Positions 1-6,371 of a stretch of DNA of 6,438 nucleotides are shown one piece after another; positions within the stretch are counted from its first letter, which is position 1, and each line of letters starts with the position of its first letter. Position numbers and translations under genes: made by a program. Source of the DNA: Alphaproteobacteria bacterium TMED93 (GTDB lineage: Bacteria; Pseudomonadota; Alphaproteobacteria; TMED109); NCBI GenBank assembly GCA_002171495.2, contig NHEU02000048.1:1-6438 (forward strand), given 5' to 3'. Below the pieces are notes generated by a model. That model saw only the letters and a list, made by a program, of their open reading frames with translations. It ran no database searches and was not told the DNA's origin.

Positions 1-573
1 ATAACCAATAACATATCCAATTGGGTAAATAGCCCAACCTATAGTCACTATTAATCTGAGTGCATTGAATGCTTTCTGACTTGCAGCAGTACCTTTGCTA
101 GCATTGATTTGGCTAGCTTCACCTGCAAATATTTCATAAATTATGTATAGCCATCCTAACATACCTATAACAAATCCAACCCAAATATTCACTGAGCCAA
201 CTTCTCCTAGATATCCTGCAACTAGCATAACTACTGAAGCAATTAACAATCTCCAAAACAATGAAGACTTTACCACAGCAATCGCTGCAAGAATTAGATA
301 AAATTCTACAATTTGTAAAGGAACTGTTAAAAGCCAGTCTACATATCTAAATACTGTAGGGGTTTCGCCTGTATCTGCCCAAACTCCTCTCATGTAGAAG
401 TAATGTATTGCTGCTATACCTGTAACCATTGCTGCTACAGTTAAAGAAGTTTTCCACTTTCCAACTGCTCTATCTCTTTCTACCCAAAAGAAAAAAGTAG
501 CTGCTACCATTGCTGCAGAAATAATCCAAAAGGACATTCCTACTAAATCTGACGGATCTAATTGTCCACTCAT
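1..573 (-). CDS. Proteorhodopsin, light-driven proton pump (partial, C-terminus beyond window edge)
   Basis: This is a microbial rhodopsin of the proteorhodopsin family, an inner-membrane protein that uses retinal to export protons in light. I translated 191 open codons from the ATG at 573-571 to the window edge with no stop. The N-terminal region and TM3 are unmistakable: ERDRAVGKWKTSLTV, then HYFYMRGVW, then RYVDWLLTVPLQIVEF. By comparison with the well-studied green proteorhodopsin, D79 is the Schiff-base proton acceptor (D97), T83 is T101, E90 is the proton donor (E108) and H57 is H75. Q87 sits at tuning position 105, where Gln gives blue and Leu gives green absorption. The retinal-binding Lys of helix 7 and roughly 40-50 residues are outside the window. 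An in-frame TGA five codons upstream forces this start, so there is no N-terminal signal peptide, unlike many relatives. GC is visibly higher than in the neighbours. No retinal or carotenoid gene is present in this window. Confidence 0.97.
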   Translation of the reverse strand, partial: MSGQLDPSDLVGMSFWIISAAMVAATFFFWVERDRAVGKWKTSLTVAAMVTGIAAIHYFYMRGVWADTGETPTVFRYVDWLLTVPLQIVEFYLILAAIAVVKSSLFWRLLIASVVMLVAGYLGEVGSVNIWVGFVIGMLGWLYIIYEIFAGEASQINASKGTAASQKAFNALRLIVTIGWAIYPIGYVIGY

Positions 574-578
574 ATAAT

Positions 579-587
579 ACCTCCCTC
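579..587 (-). promoter_or_regulatory. Strong Shine-Dalgarno of the proteorhodopsin gene
   Basis: On the minus strand the bases read GAGGGAGGT. The GGAGG core (584-580) lies 6 bases before the ATG at 573, which is ideal spacing. The starts of ubiA, rsmE and the DUF2064 gene have no comparable purine box, so this site implies a high translation rate for the rhodopsin. Confidence 0.85.
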
Positions 588-621
588 AAGGTTATAGTTA
601 AAAACACGTCTCTACGGTCTA

Positions 622-1212
622 TTAAACCTTATTACTATATTCGCAATAATCATCAATTATGTCAATATCTCTTAATTTTTTACAGTAATTAAAGCTATTA
701 CCATTTTTTTCTATATTTCTGACCAAGTCATAAAGAGAGTGCTTAGTGCTCCATCTGATTTCTTTAAAGGGGTACATAATAGACTTTTTATTTGAAAATC
801 CGATTAGCCAAAATCCCTTATCATATGTTGGTCCAATTACAATATCTTTAGATTTTAATATTTCAAAAGCATTATATAAATCTTCAAAGTTAATAAAGGG
901 GATATCACTACCTAATACAATAAAGTTACCTCTAACTGAATTTTTTAAATTCCATATTTTTTTACCTAAGTTAGATCCTTTCTGTAGCAAAACATTTTTG
1001 CAAAAACTATAAGAATAGCTTCTAAATTTTTTAGTAGGCATAGTATAGAGGAAAAACCTATAAGTTTTTTTATTATTTAAAATTTTTTTTATATTTTCAA
1101 TATTTAAAAGCGTGAGTCTTTTTGATTTACAATTTCCAATATCTTTTGAAAGCCTTCTTTTTATTAGTCCGTGAATAGGAATCTTGGTCATTAAAAAAAT
1201 ATTATTTATCAT
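622..1212 (-). CDS. TIGR04282/DUF2064 family GT-A-fold transferase (rSAM/selenodomain-associated transferase 1 type)
   Basis: This 196-residue protein fits the DUF2064/TIGR04282 family of small GT-A-fold, nucleotidyltransferase-like proteins whose substrate is not established. The family landmarks appear in order: an N-terminal KxPxxGxxKxRL-like stretch (residues 10-21), QKGSNLGKKI (77-86), the GSDIP metal/nucleotide-site motif (101-105), GPTYDKGFWLIG (127-138), RWST (153-156) and LRDID near the end (180-184). Length and start suit the family, since the first Met lies just before the first beta strand. The predicted product is cytoplasmic, with no signal peptide or membrane segment. Its ATG overlaps the last 11 bases of the glycosyltransferase gene upstream, with no visible Shine-Dalgarno, so translation is probably coupled. 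Members of this family are often encoded beside or fused to TIGR04283 glycosyltransferases, as here, so the two proteins probably act together. The substrate is unknown. Confidence 0.88.
   Translation of the reverse strand: MINNIFLMTKIPIHGLIKRRLSKDIGNCKSKRLTLLNIENIKKILNNKKTYRFFLYTMPTKKFRSYSYSFCKNVLLQKGSNLGKKIWNLKNSVRGNFIVLGSDIPFINFEDLYNAFEILKSKDIVIGPTYDKGFWLIGFSNKKSIMYPFKEIRWSTKHSLYDLVRNIEKNGNSFNYCKKLRDIDIIDDYCEYSNKV
637..665 (-). promoter_or_regulatory. Possible sigma70-type promoter for proteorhodopsin inside the end of the upstream gene
   Basis: The minus strand has a perfect -35 box TTGACA at 665-660. After a 17-base spacer comes GAATAT at 642-637, preceded by TGC, which would be an extended -10. 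GAATAT matches only 3 of 6 consensus positions. Predicted transcription would begin near 630, leaving a leader of roughly 57 bases. The TTGACA also encodes the conserved Ile-Asp of the overlapping DUF2064 protein, so it may be coincidence. TATAGT (639-634) is a better box but its 20-base spacer is too long. Confidence 0.3.
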
Positions 1213-1878
1213 AACGGTAATAAACTTTATAAATTAAACTTCTCTTTAAATTTAGCAAAAACATTAGCTGACATATAAGGTGAATGATGCCTTGAAGCAA
1301 TATACCATTTTTTTCAAATCGCCTAAAAGATGTTGAAACTTTAGATTTAAGTAGAAATCTATTTTTTTTTGGTACTCTCATAATAAACTCTATATCTTCC
1401 ATAACTTTTTCTTTAGAGTGACCGCCTAATTTAAAGTAATATTGTCTGCTGATTAATAAACACTGGTCACCAAAAGGTAATTTGAAAATTTTTGTTCTTA
1501 AGTTAGCCCAGCCAGAAATAAAATTTGCCATAAGCAACTTTTTTCTGAATCTAATCTTAAAAAAACCAACTTTAAAAAAGCTTTTAGAAGATATGAATGA
1601 GTAAATTTCTGAAATATTTTTTTTACTAAGTTTAGTATCTGCATGTAAAAAAAGAAGCCACTTAGTATTACTAGCCTCTGCTCCTTTTCTAAGTTGTAAA
1701 CCTCTTGATGCAGGAGTGACTATAAAATTTATTTTTTTTTTATAAAAGTTAGTTTCGAGTTATCTTTCGAATTACCATCTACAATAAGATGATTGCTTTT
1801 TTTAAATAATGTTATATTTTTTTTAATCAGATCTATATTTTTTCTTTCATTTAAACAAGGTATTATTATAGTAATCAT
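1202..1878 (-). pseudogene. Family-2 glycosyltransferase (TIGR04283 type), frameshifted in a poly(A) tract
   Basis: The start is ATG 1878-1876, in an ATGA overlap with the ubiA stop. The first 46 codons (MITIIIPCLNE..., then LIVDGNSKDNS) are the nucleotide-binding N-terminus of a GT2 fold. The frame then runs into AAA AAA AAA TAA and stops at 1731-1729. One extra A in the A10 tract (plus strand 1732-1741) would join it to the downstream frame, which runs without a stop to TAA at 1204-1202. The joined product would be about 225 residues, the family's usual size. The second half carries the expected RG, FLHADT (the DxD-like metal site), WANLR, GDQ, LGG, MEDIEF and TSFRRFEKNG motifs. No second lesion was seen and no key residue is missing. 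The C-terminal half alone lacks the sugar-nucleotide pocket and should be inactive. It could be a recent pseudogene, a sequencing error, or a gene rescued by polymerase slippage. The family is usually paired with the DUF2064 protein that follows. Confidence 0.88.
1732..1741. repeat. Homopolymer A10/T10 tract at the frameshift point
   Basis: Ten T on the plus strand (ten A in the mRNA sense of the glycosyltransferase) sit exactly where the reading frame changes. Eleven or eight A would restore the frame. Other coding runs of nine or more in the window (1362-1370, 2867-2878, 5141-5149, 6060-6068, 6339-6348) are all in frame. Confidence 0.95.
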
Positions 1879-2750
1879 TTTAATAAAATACTTAAAGAAA
1901 CTAGTAAAATAGTAGTAAAAAATCCAAAAAAACTATTATATTTAAAAGACTTTTCACACGATAAAGGATCATTTAAATTTATTTTCATAGTATTTAAAAT
2001 TAAAGGTATAAAAATTATGGTTAAAAATATTAACATTAAAGGTTTAATTTCTATTGTATATAAAGAAATATGCCAAAAAATAGAACATGCCAAATAATTT
2101 AAAATTAAAAAAAACTTAGGACTGTTACTAAATTTTATAGAGGTAGATTTAATCCCTATTTTAAGGTCATCTTTTATATCTTGGAAACCATATATAGTAT
2201 CGTAAGCAATAGTCCAAAAAATACTTCCTATGTAAAAAAGTAAAATAGATATATTAAATTTAATCTCTGATACAGCATAGAAACTTACTAATAAACCCCA
2301 ATTAAAATTTAAGCCTAACCAAAATTGAGGCCACCAAGTAATTCTTTTCATGAAAGGATAGCTGATAATTAAAGGTAAAACTAGGAAGCATAGAATTATT
2401 GAAAATTTTCCAATAAAAAAAAGAGGAAAAACTCCTAAAATAAGATTAATAGTCGAAAATATTATTATTTCATAATTAGAAACTTTTCCTGAAGCTAGCA
2501 ATCTCCCTTTTGTGCGTGTAACGAAAATATCTAACTTCCTATCATTCCAATCATTCCAGATGCATCCTAAAGATCTCATCCCACAAGAACCTATGAAAAA
2601 AATTATGTAAAAATAATAAACTTCTAGTATATTTTTATTTGATATTGATAAACCCCAAATACAAGGATAAAATAGAAGAAGAATACCATGAGGTTTGTTA
2701 TATCTTGAAACTAAAATAAATTTTTTCAAATATAAAAAAAAGTTTTTCAT
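1875..2750 (-). CDS. ubiA: 4-hydroxybenzoate polyprenyltransferase (ubiquinone biosynthesis)
   Basis: UbiA attaches a polyprenyl chain to 4-hydroxybenzoate in the inner membrane, the first membrane step of ubiquinone synthesis. The 291-residue protein matches the family in length (E. coli about 290) and is hydrophobic throughout, with about eight or nine membrane segments. The first Asp-rich motif is N66-D67-x-x-D70-x-x-x-D74. The second is Y183-D184-x-x-Y187-x-x-x-D191-x-x-D194-D195, followed by KIGIKST. Both bind Mg-diphosphate in the family. YNKPHG at 17-22 sits about where the equivalent lies in E. coli UbiA, which supports this start. The usual RTxxRPLASG loop reads RTKGRLLASG (79-88), with Leu for the normally conserved Pro. 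No Shine-Dalgarno is visible. The stop overlaps the glycosyltransferase start by four bases (ATGA), so this gene probably leads an operon of three. Chorismate from the aroK-aroB pathway supplies its aromatic substrate through chorismate lyase, which is not in this window. Confidence 0.95.
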   Translation of the reverse strand: MKNFFLYLKKFILVSRYNKPHGILLLFYPCIWGLSISNKNILEVYYFYIIFFIGSCGMRSLGCIWNDWNDRKLDIFVTRTKGRLLASGKVSNYEIIIFSTINLILGVFPLFFIGKFSIILCFLVLPLIISYPFMKRITWWPQFWLGLNFNWGLLVSFYAVSEIKFNISILLFYIGSIFWTIAYDTIYGFQDIKDDLKIGIKSTSIKFSNSPKFFLILNYLACSIFWHISLYTIEIKPLMLIFLTIIFIPLILNTMKINLNDPLSCEKSFKYNSFFGFFTTILLVSLSILLK

Positions 2751-2751
2751 A

Positions 2752-3483
2752 ATGAGTTACAAAAATATCCCAAGATTATATATAAATAAAGAACTAAAAA
2801 GTAATAATGATATTGAGTTATTTTCTAAAGATAAACATTACCTTAAGAATGTTTTAAGGTTAACAGAAAAAAAAAAAATAAGAATTTTTAATGGAAAAGA
2901 TGGAGAATGGGAAGCAGAAATCCTTTCTAAGGATATTAATACAATAAAATGTATTAAAAATATTAAAAAACAAGTTTCCGAGGAGGGTCCCAGTTTATAT
3001 TTTGCAATTATAAAAAGTCATAATTTGAGATGGCTTTTAGAAAAGTCAACAGAGCTAGGTGTGCAAAACCTTTACCCAATGATTACTGACAGAGTAAATG
3101 TAAGAAGCTTTAATTATGAAAAGTCTAAATTACATCTGAAAGAAGCAAGTGAAGTATCTGGTAGATTAGAATTACCAAGGTTGCATGAAGTAAAAAACTT
3201 CAAGGAAATTTTACTAAAATTTAAAAATAAATCAGATAATATTATTTTCTGTAATGAGGAAAGGAGTGATATACATTTATCAAAATATTTTAAAAAAAAC
3301 TTTTCAAAAAATATTTCCTTTATAATAGGCCCTGAAGGAGGCTTTTCTGATGATGAAATTAAAAAGGTTTATGCTAATCCTATAATAAATAGGGTAAAAA
3401 TACATGATAGAGTATTAAGGTCTGAAACTGCAGCGGTTTTTGTTATGTCTATTTATAAAAATTATCTACAACTTTTAGAATAG
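2752..3483 (+). CDS. rsmE: 16S rRNA (uracil-1498-N3)-methyltransferase
   Basis: RsmE methylates U1498 of 16S rRNA in the assembled 30S subunit, using S-adenosylmethionine. From the ATG at 2752 the product is 243 residues, the same length as E. coli RsmE. It opens with MSYKNIPRLYI, matching the family's IPRxY start and PUA-like N-terminal domain (about residues 1-75). The SPOUT (knotted) methyltransferase domain follows, with EKSTELGV (97-104), EASEVSGR (131-138), the SAM-binding GPEGG loop (193-197) and RVLRSETA (220-227). The frame stays open upstream to an ATG at 2695, but that would add 19 residues absent from the family and cut into ubiA, so I reject it. The start lies one base from the divergent ubiA ATG, and no clear Shine-Dalgarno is present. 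An A12 run (2867-2878) encodes EKKKI and is in frame. The gene converges on corC with only four bases between the stop codons. Confidence 0.95.
   Translation: MSYKNIPRLYINKELKSNNDIELFSKDKHYLKNVLRLTEKKKIRIFNGKDGEWEAEILSKDINTIKCIKNIKKQVSEEGPSLYFAIIKSHNLRWLLEKSTELGVQNLYPMITDRVNVRSFNYEKSKLHLKEASEVSGRLELPRLHEVKNFKEILLKFKNKSDNIIFCNEERSDIHLSKYFKKNFSKNISFIIGPEGGFSDDEIKKVYANPIINRVKIHDRVLRSETAAVFVMSIYKNYLQLLE
2775..2780 (-). promoter_or_regulatory. Possible -10 box for ubiA inside rsmE
   Basis: TATAAT on the minus strand lies 24 bases before the ubiA ATG, which would start transcription near 2768 and give a leader of under 20 bases. No recognisable -35 box lies 16-18 bases upstream. Chance matches are common in DNA this AT-rich. 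It is listed because any ubiA promoter must lie inside rsmE. Confidence 0.25.
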
Positions 3484-3487
3484 ATTG

Positions 3488-4723
3488 TTAGGTTTTTTGA
3501 ATATGAACTTTAGTTATTCTAGTTTTGCTTCTAGATGAAACTGTAAGCATAATATTATCTATAACAAAAATTTCTCCTATCTCAGGTATTCTTTTTGCAT
3601 AATTAATAATTAACCCCGCAATTGTAGAAGCTGTATCTTCAGAAAACTTTAAATTATAAATTCTATTTAGATCTCTTATACTTACATTTCCTCTTACATA
3701 AATATTACCTGATATATCTGATTGACTGGTAGCTGAAACATCGTATTCATCTTCTATTTGCCCTACTATCTCCTCCAGAATATCTTCTAATGTAATTAAC
3801 CCTTGTAATACTCCATATTCATCTACTACAAATGCCATATGTTTTTTCTTATCTTTAAATGTATTTAATTGATTAAGAAGATTAGTAGTTTCAGGTATAA
3901 ATAGAGGTTTTTGTAATATTTTTTTAATGCTAAATTTTTTTTCTTCTATGAGTGTTTTTAATAAATCTTTAACTAAAATTACACCAATAATATTTTCAGT
4001 ATTTTTATCCCATATTGGTAACCTAGAAAAGTTTGTTTTTTTTACTTTTTTAAGCAGCTCTTTTTCTGATAAATTTATATTTAAACTAAAAATATCTTTC
4101 CTGTGTATCATGACTTCGTGGACTTCTCTATCTTTTAAGTCTAAAATACTTTCAAGCATTAATTTATTATCTTTAAGCATATTTCCTTCTTTATCAGCTA
4201 AAAGGATTGCGCCTCTTATTCTATCTAGGTTGAAACTGTGCTTGTTTGACTTTTTACCTTTCACTAAATATTGAATAATTTTATGAATTATATTGTTTAT
4301 TGGATATAAAGTTATTAAAACTAAATTAAGATAAGGTGTGTAGAAAATTAAAAGTTTTTCTGCTTTTCTAATTGCATATATTTTTGGCAGGACTTCAGCA
4401 AATATAAAAATCATAGCAGTCATTGTTATAGTTGAATACAGAATACCGACTGTACCAAATGCCTTAATAAATAAGTTTGTAGCAACTGCTGAAGAAAGAA
4501 TATTGACTAAATTGTTTCCTAGTAAAATGCCACTTATAACTAACTCTTTTTTCTTTAAAAGTTTTTGAGTTTTAATAGAACTAAGATCTTTTTCTTCAAC
4601 CTTTTTTTGTAAAACGTCCTCAGAAATACTAGTTATTGCGGTTTCAGAAGAAGAAAAAAATGCAGATAAAAAAATCAAGAAAAAAATTATAAAAATTTGA
4701 TATACCAATAAAGTATCAATCAT
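3488..4723 (-). CDS. CNNM/CorC-family divalent cation export protein (DUF21 + CBS pair + CorC_HlyC domain)
   Basis: This 411-residue inner-membrane protein belongs to the hemolysin-C/CorC/CNNM family, which is linked to Mg2+ (and Co2+) efflux and resembles E. coli YfjD along its whole length. The DUF21 membrane domain spans roughly residues 1-150, with AFFSSSETAITS (21-32), GNNLVN (69-74) and AEVLPK (109-114), the family's ion-site segments. Two CBS domains follow at about 204-261 (starting VMIHRKDI) and 268-325, including VVDEYG (299-304) and TLEDILEEIVGQIEDEYD (311-328). A C-terminal CorC_HlyC transporter-associated domain occupies about 335-411. The length is normal and no key motif is missing. 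Its ATG directly follows the aroB TAA with no gap, so it is probably co-transcribed with aroK-aroB and translationally coupled. That order, as I recall, occurs in other Alphaproteobacteria. Older annotations call such genes tlyC or hemolysin, but the family evidence favours cation transport. Confidence 0.93.
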   Translation of the reverse strand: MIDTLLVYQIFIIFFLIFLSAFFSSSETAITSISEDVLQKKVEEKDLSSIKTQKLLKKKELVISGILLGNNLVNILSSAVATNLFIKAFGTVGILYSTITMTAMIFIFAEVLPKIYAIRKAEKLLIFYTPYLNLVLITLYPINNIIHKIIQYLVKGKKSNKHSFNLDRIRGAILLADKEGNMLKDNKLMLESILDLKDREVHEVMIHRKDIFSLNINLSEKELLKKVKKTNFSRLPIWDKNTENIIGVILVKDLLKTLIEEKKFSIKKILQKPLFIPETTNLLNQLNTFKDKKKHMAFVVDEYGVLQGLITLEDILEEIVGQIEDEYDVSATSQSDISGNIYVRGNVSIRDLNRIYNLKFSEDTASTIAGLIINYAKRIPEIGEIFVIDNIMLTVSSRSKTRITKVHIQKT

Positions 4724-5827
4724 TTAAAAAAATTCCTTAATTGTTAATTGAATTTTTTCATTGCTGACATGATTTTCTATATAGGCCTTTCCAATATCAT
4801 TTAATAAAATAAACTTTATATTTTTATCAACTCTTTTCTTATCACTTTGCATATTTCTAATTAAGCTTTTTGCGTTCCATTTTTGGTTAGGCTTTAAACA
4901 GTTTAAAGTAGTAGGAAGGTTCAGTTTTTTCATATGTGCTTTTATTAAGTTAAAGTTAATAAAGTTAGTCTTATCCAATAATACAGATAATTTAATGGCC
5001 ATCAAAAGTCCAACAGATACAGCTTCTCCATGTTTAACTTTATAATTTAGTTCTTTTTCAATTGCATGTGCAAATGTATGGCCTAAATTTAAAAGCATTC
5101 TATAATTGAGCTCTTTTTCATCTTTTTTAACAATAATAGCTTTTTTTTTACAACAATTAGCAATAATTTCTGTCATAGTTTTAGAGTTTTTAGAAATAAT
5201 TTTTTTATAATTTAAATCCAGCCATAAAAAAAACTTTTTATCATTAATGATAGAATATTTTAAAACTTCAGAGTATCCGGCTATAAATTCTTTTTGAGGA
5301 AGACTTCTTAAAGTGTTTGGATCTATAAAAACAGCAGATGGTTGATAGAAACTACCAATTAAGTTTTTACCAGTTTTTGTATTAACTCCAGTTTTTCCTC
5401 CAACTGAGCTATCAACTTGAGATAACAATGTAGTAGGAACTTGTATAAATTTTATGCCTCTCAAAATAATAGAAGCAAGAAATCCTGAAAAATCTCCCAC
5501 TACTCCGCCACCCAGAGCATAAATAATGTCATTTCTTTTTATATTTGAATTTAATAGCTTTTCTATTATTTTTTTAATAACTAATAAATCTTTACTTTCC
5601 TCTCCTGGCTTTATAACTACAACTAGCGTCTCAGATTTGTATTTGTCAAAAAAACTAACAAAGTCTTTAATGTAGTATTTAGCTACATTTTTATCTGTTA
5701 TGATAATTGCTCTAGATTTTTTGTGTTTAGAAAAATGATAGTATGCTACGTCTTCAAATATATTATTTTTAATAATTATTTTATAGGACCTCTCTTTAAG
5801 AGATACATTAACAGTTTTCATTGCCAT
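4724..5827 (-). CDS. aroB: 3-dehydroquinate synthase (shikimate pathway step 2)
   Basis: AroB converts 3-deoxy-D-arabino-heptulosonate 7-phosphate to 3-dehydroquinate in the cytoplasm, using NAD+ and a metal ion. The protein is 367 residues (E. coli 362). The NAD-binding GGGVVGD is at 106-112 and the long signature PTTLLSQVDSSVGGKTGVN at 131-149. The metal ligands line up with E. coli E184, H247 and H264 as E187 (SEVLKY), H250 (NLGHTF) and H267 (HGEAV). All are present, so it should be active. The gene overlaps the end of aroK by 20 bases. Two in-frame ATGs compete for the start: 5827 and 5821. An AGAG purine stretch lies about seven bases before the second but only one base from the first, so 5821 (MKTVNVSL) may be the true start. 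An A9 run at 5141-5149 (CCKKKA) is in frame. corC follows without a gap. Confidence 0.97.
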   Translation of the reverse strand: MAMKTVNVSLKERSYKIIIKNNIFEDVAYYHFSKHKKSRAIIITDKNVAKYYIKDFVSFFDKYKSETLVVVIKPGEESKDLLVIKKIIEKLLNSNIKRNDIIYALGGGVVGDFSGFLASIILRGIKFIQVPTTLLSQVDSSVGGKTGVNTKTGKNLIGSFYQPSAVFIDPNTLRSLPQKEFIAGYSEVLKYSIINDKKFFLWLDLNYKKIISKNSKTMTEIIANCCKKKAIIVKKDEKELNYRMLLNLGHTFAHAIEKELNYKVKHGEAVSVGLLMAIKLSVLLDKTNFINFNLIKAHMKKLNLPTTLNCLKPNQKWNAKSLIRNMQSDKKRVDKNIKFILLNDIGKAYIENHVSNEKIQLTIKEFF

Positions 5828-6371
5828 TCTCTAAATATTTAGTAATTTTAAACAAAACTTTTTCTAACAGAAGACTTTTATTTAATTTTTTAGATTCTAT
5901 TTTAATATTTGCTTCTTTATAAATCAAATTTCTTTTATTCAATAAAATTTCAAGATCACTCTTACTTTTTATTTTAGAAAAAATTGGTCTGATATTTTTT
6001 GAATTATTTATGCGTTCGTATACAGTATCAATGTCCACATTAATCCAAATACTTAAACATTTTTTTTTAATTAACTCTCTAATTTTAAAATTTAAAAAAC
6101 TACCACCTCCTAAAGAAATAATTGCTGCTTCATTTTTTGATATAATATTTATAATTGTATCTTGTTCTAGCTCTCTAAAGTAACTTTCCCCATAAAATTC
6201 AAAAATATTATTTATTTTCATTTTTTTTATTTTTTCTATTTCATAATCCGTATCAATGTGGGGTAAATTTAACTTTTTTGATAAGATCCTTCCTAATGAG
6301 GTTTTACCTGCTCCCATGAATCCTATAAGGACAATAAATTTTTTTTTTAAAGGCAATGTTAGAGGTGTCAA
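5808..6371 (-). CDS. aroK: Shikimate kinase (shikimate pathway step 5), TTG start
   Basis: AroK phosphorylates shikimate with ATP in the cytoplasm. The 187-residue frame carries Walker A GFMGAGKT (17-24), the D40-x-D42 pair for Mg and shikimate, FYGESYFRELE (59-69) with the shikimate-binding Arg66, GGG (88-90), the lid motif beginning R128-P129 and the late conserved Arg147 in NKRNLIYKEAN. Length is typical (170-190). No ATG is available: an in-frame TGA at 6377-6375 lies two codons before TTG 6371, and the first Met codon falls inside Walker A. The start is therefore TTG at 6371 or TTG at 6356. The latter would give a 182-residue protein beginning just before the first strand. An A10 run at 6339-6348 encodes the Lys triplet at 9-11 and is in frame. 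Its end overlaps aroB by 20 bases. It leads the aroK-aroB-corC operon. Confidence 0.95.
   Translation of the reverse strand: MTPLTLPLKKKFIVLIGFMGAGKTSLGRILSKKLNLPHIDTDYEIEKIKKMKINNIFEFYGESYFRELEQDTIINIISKNEAAIISLGGGSFLNFKIRELIKKKCLSIWINVDIDTVYERINNSKNIRPIFSKIKSKSDLEILLNKRNLIYKEANIKIESKKLNKSLLLEKVLFKITKYLENGNENC

Noticed and set aside
597..620. Terminator hairpin before the T run on the minus strand (CGT AGAG ACG, then TTTTT)
   Set aside because: The stem is only three base pairs, far too weak for an intrinsic terminator.
591..621. Promoter for proteorhodopsin in the short gap (TATAAC at 596-591, TAGACC at 621-616)
   Set aside because: The spacer would be 19 bases, and transcription would start inside the Shine-Dalgarno, which would spoil it.
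746..1012. Plus-strand open frame of 88 codons
   Set aside because: It lies opposite the DUF2064 gene, whose motifs are clear. Its translation shows no family features and there is no ribosome site, so it is a shadow frame.
1202..1537. Separate 111-residue gene starting at TTG 1537
   Set aside because: The same frame stays open well upstream of 1537 and encodes the conserved FLHADT region, so this is only the C-terminal half of the frameshifted glycosyltransferase, not an independent gene.
2695..2751. Longer rsmE start at ATG 2695
   Set aside because: It adds 19 residues absent from the family and overlaps the ubiA N-terminus. ATG 2752 gives exactly the usual length and the IPRLY start.
3927..4274. 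Plus-strand open frame of 115 codons
   Set aside because: It is antisense to the well-conserved middle of corC, with a Ser/Phe/Leu-rich translation typical of an antisense shadow in AT-rich DNA.
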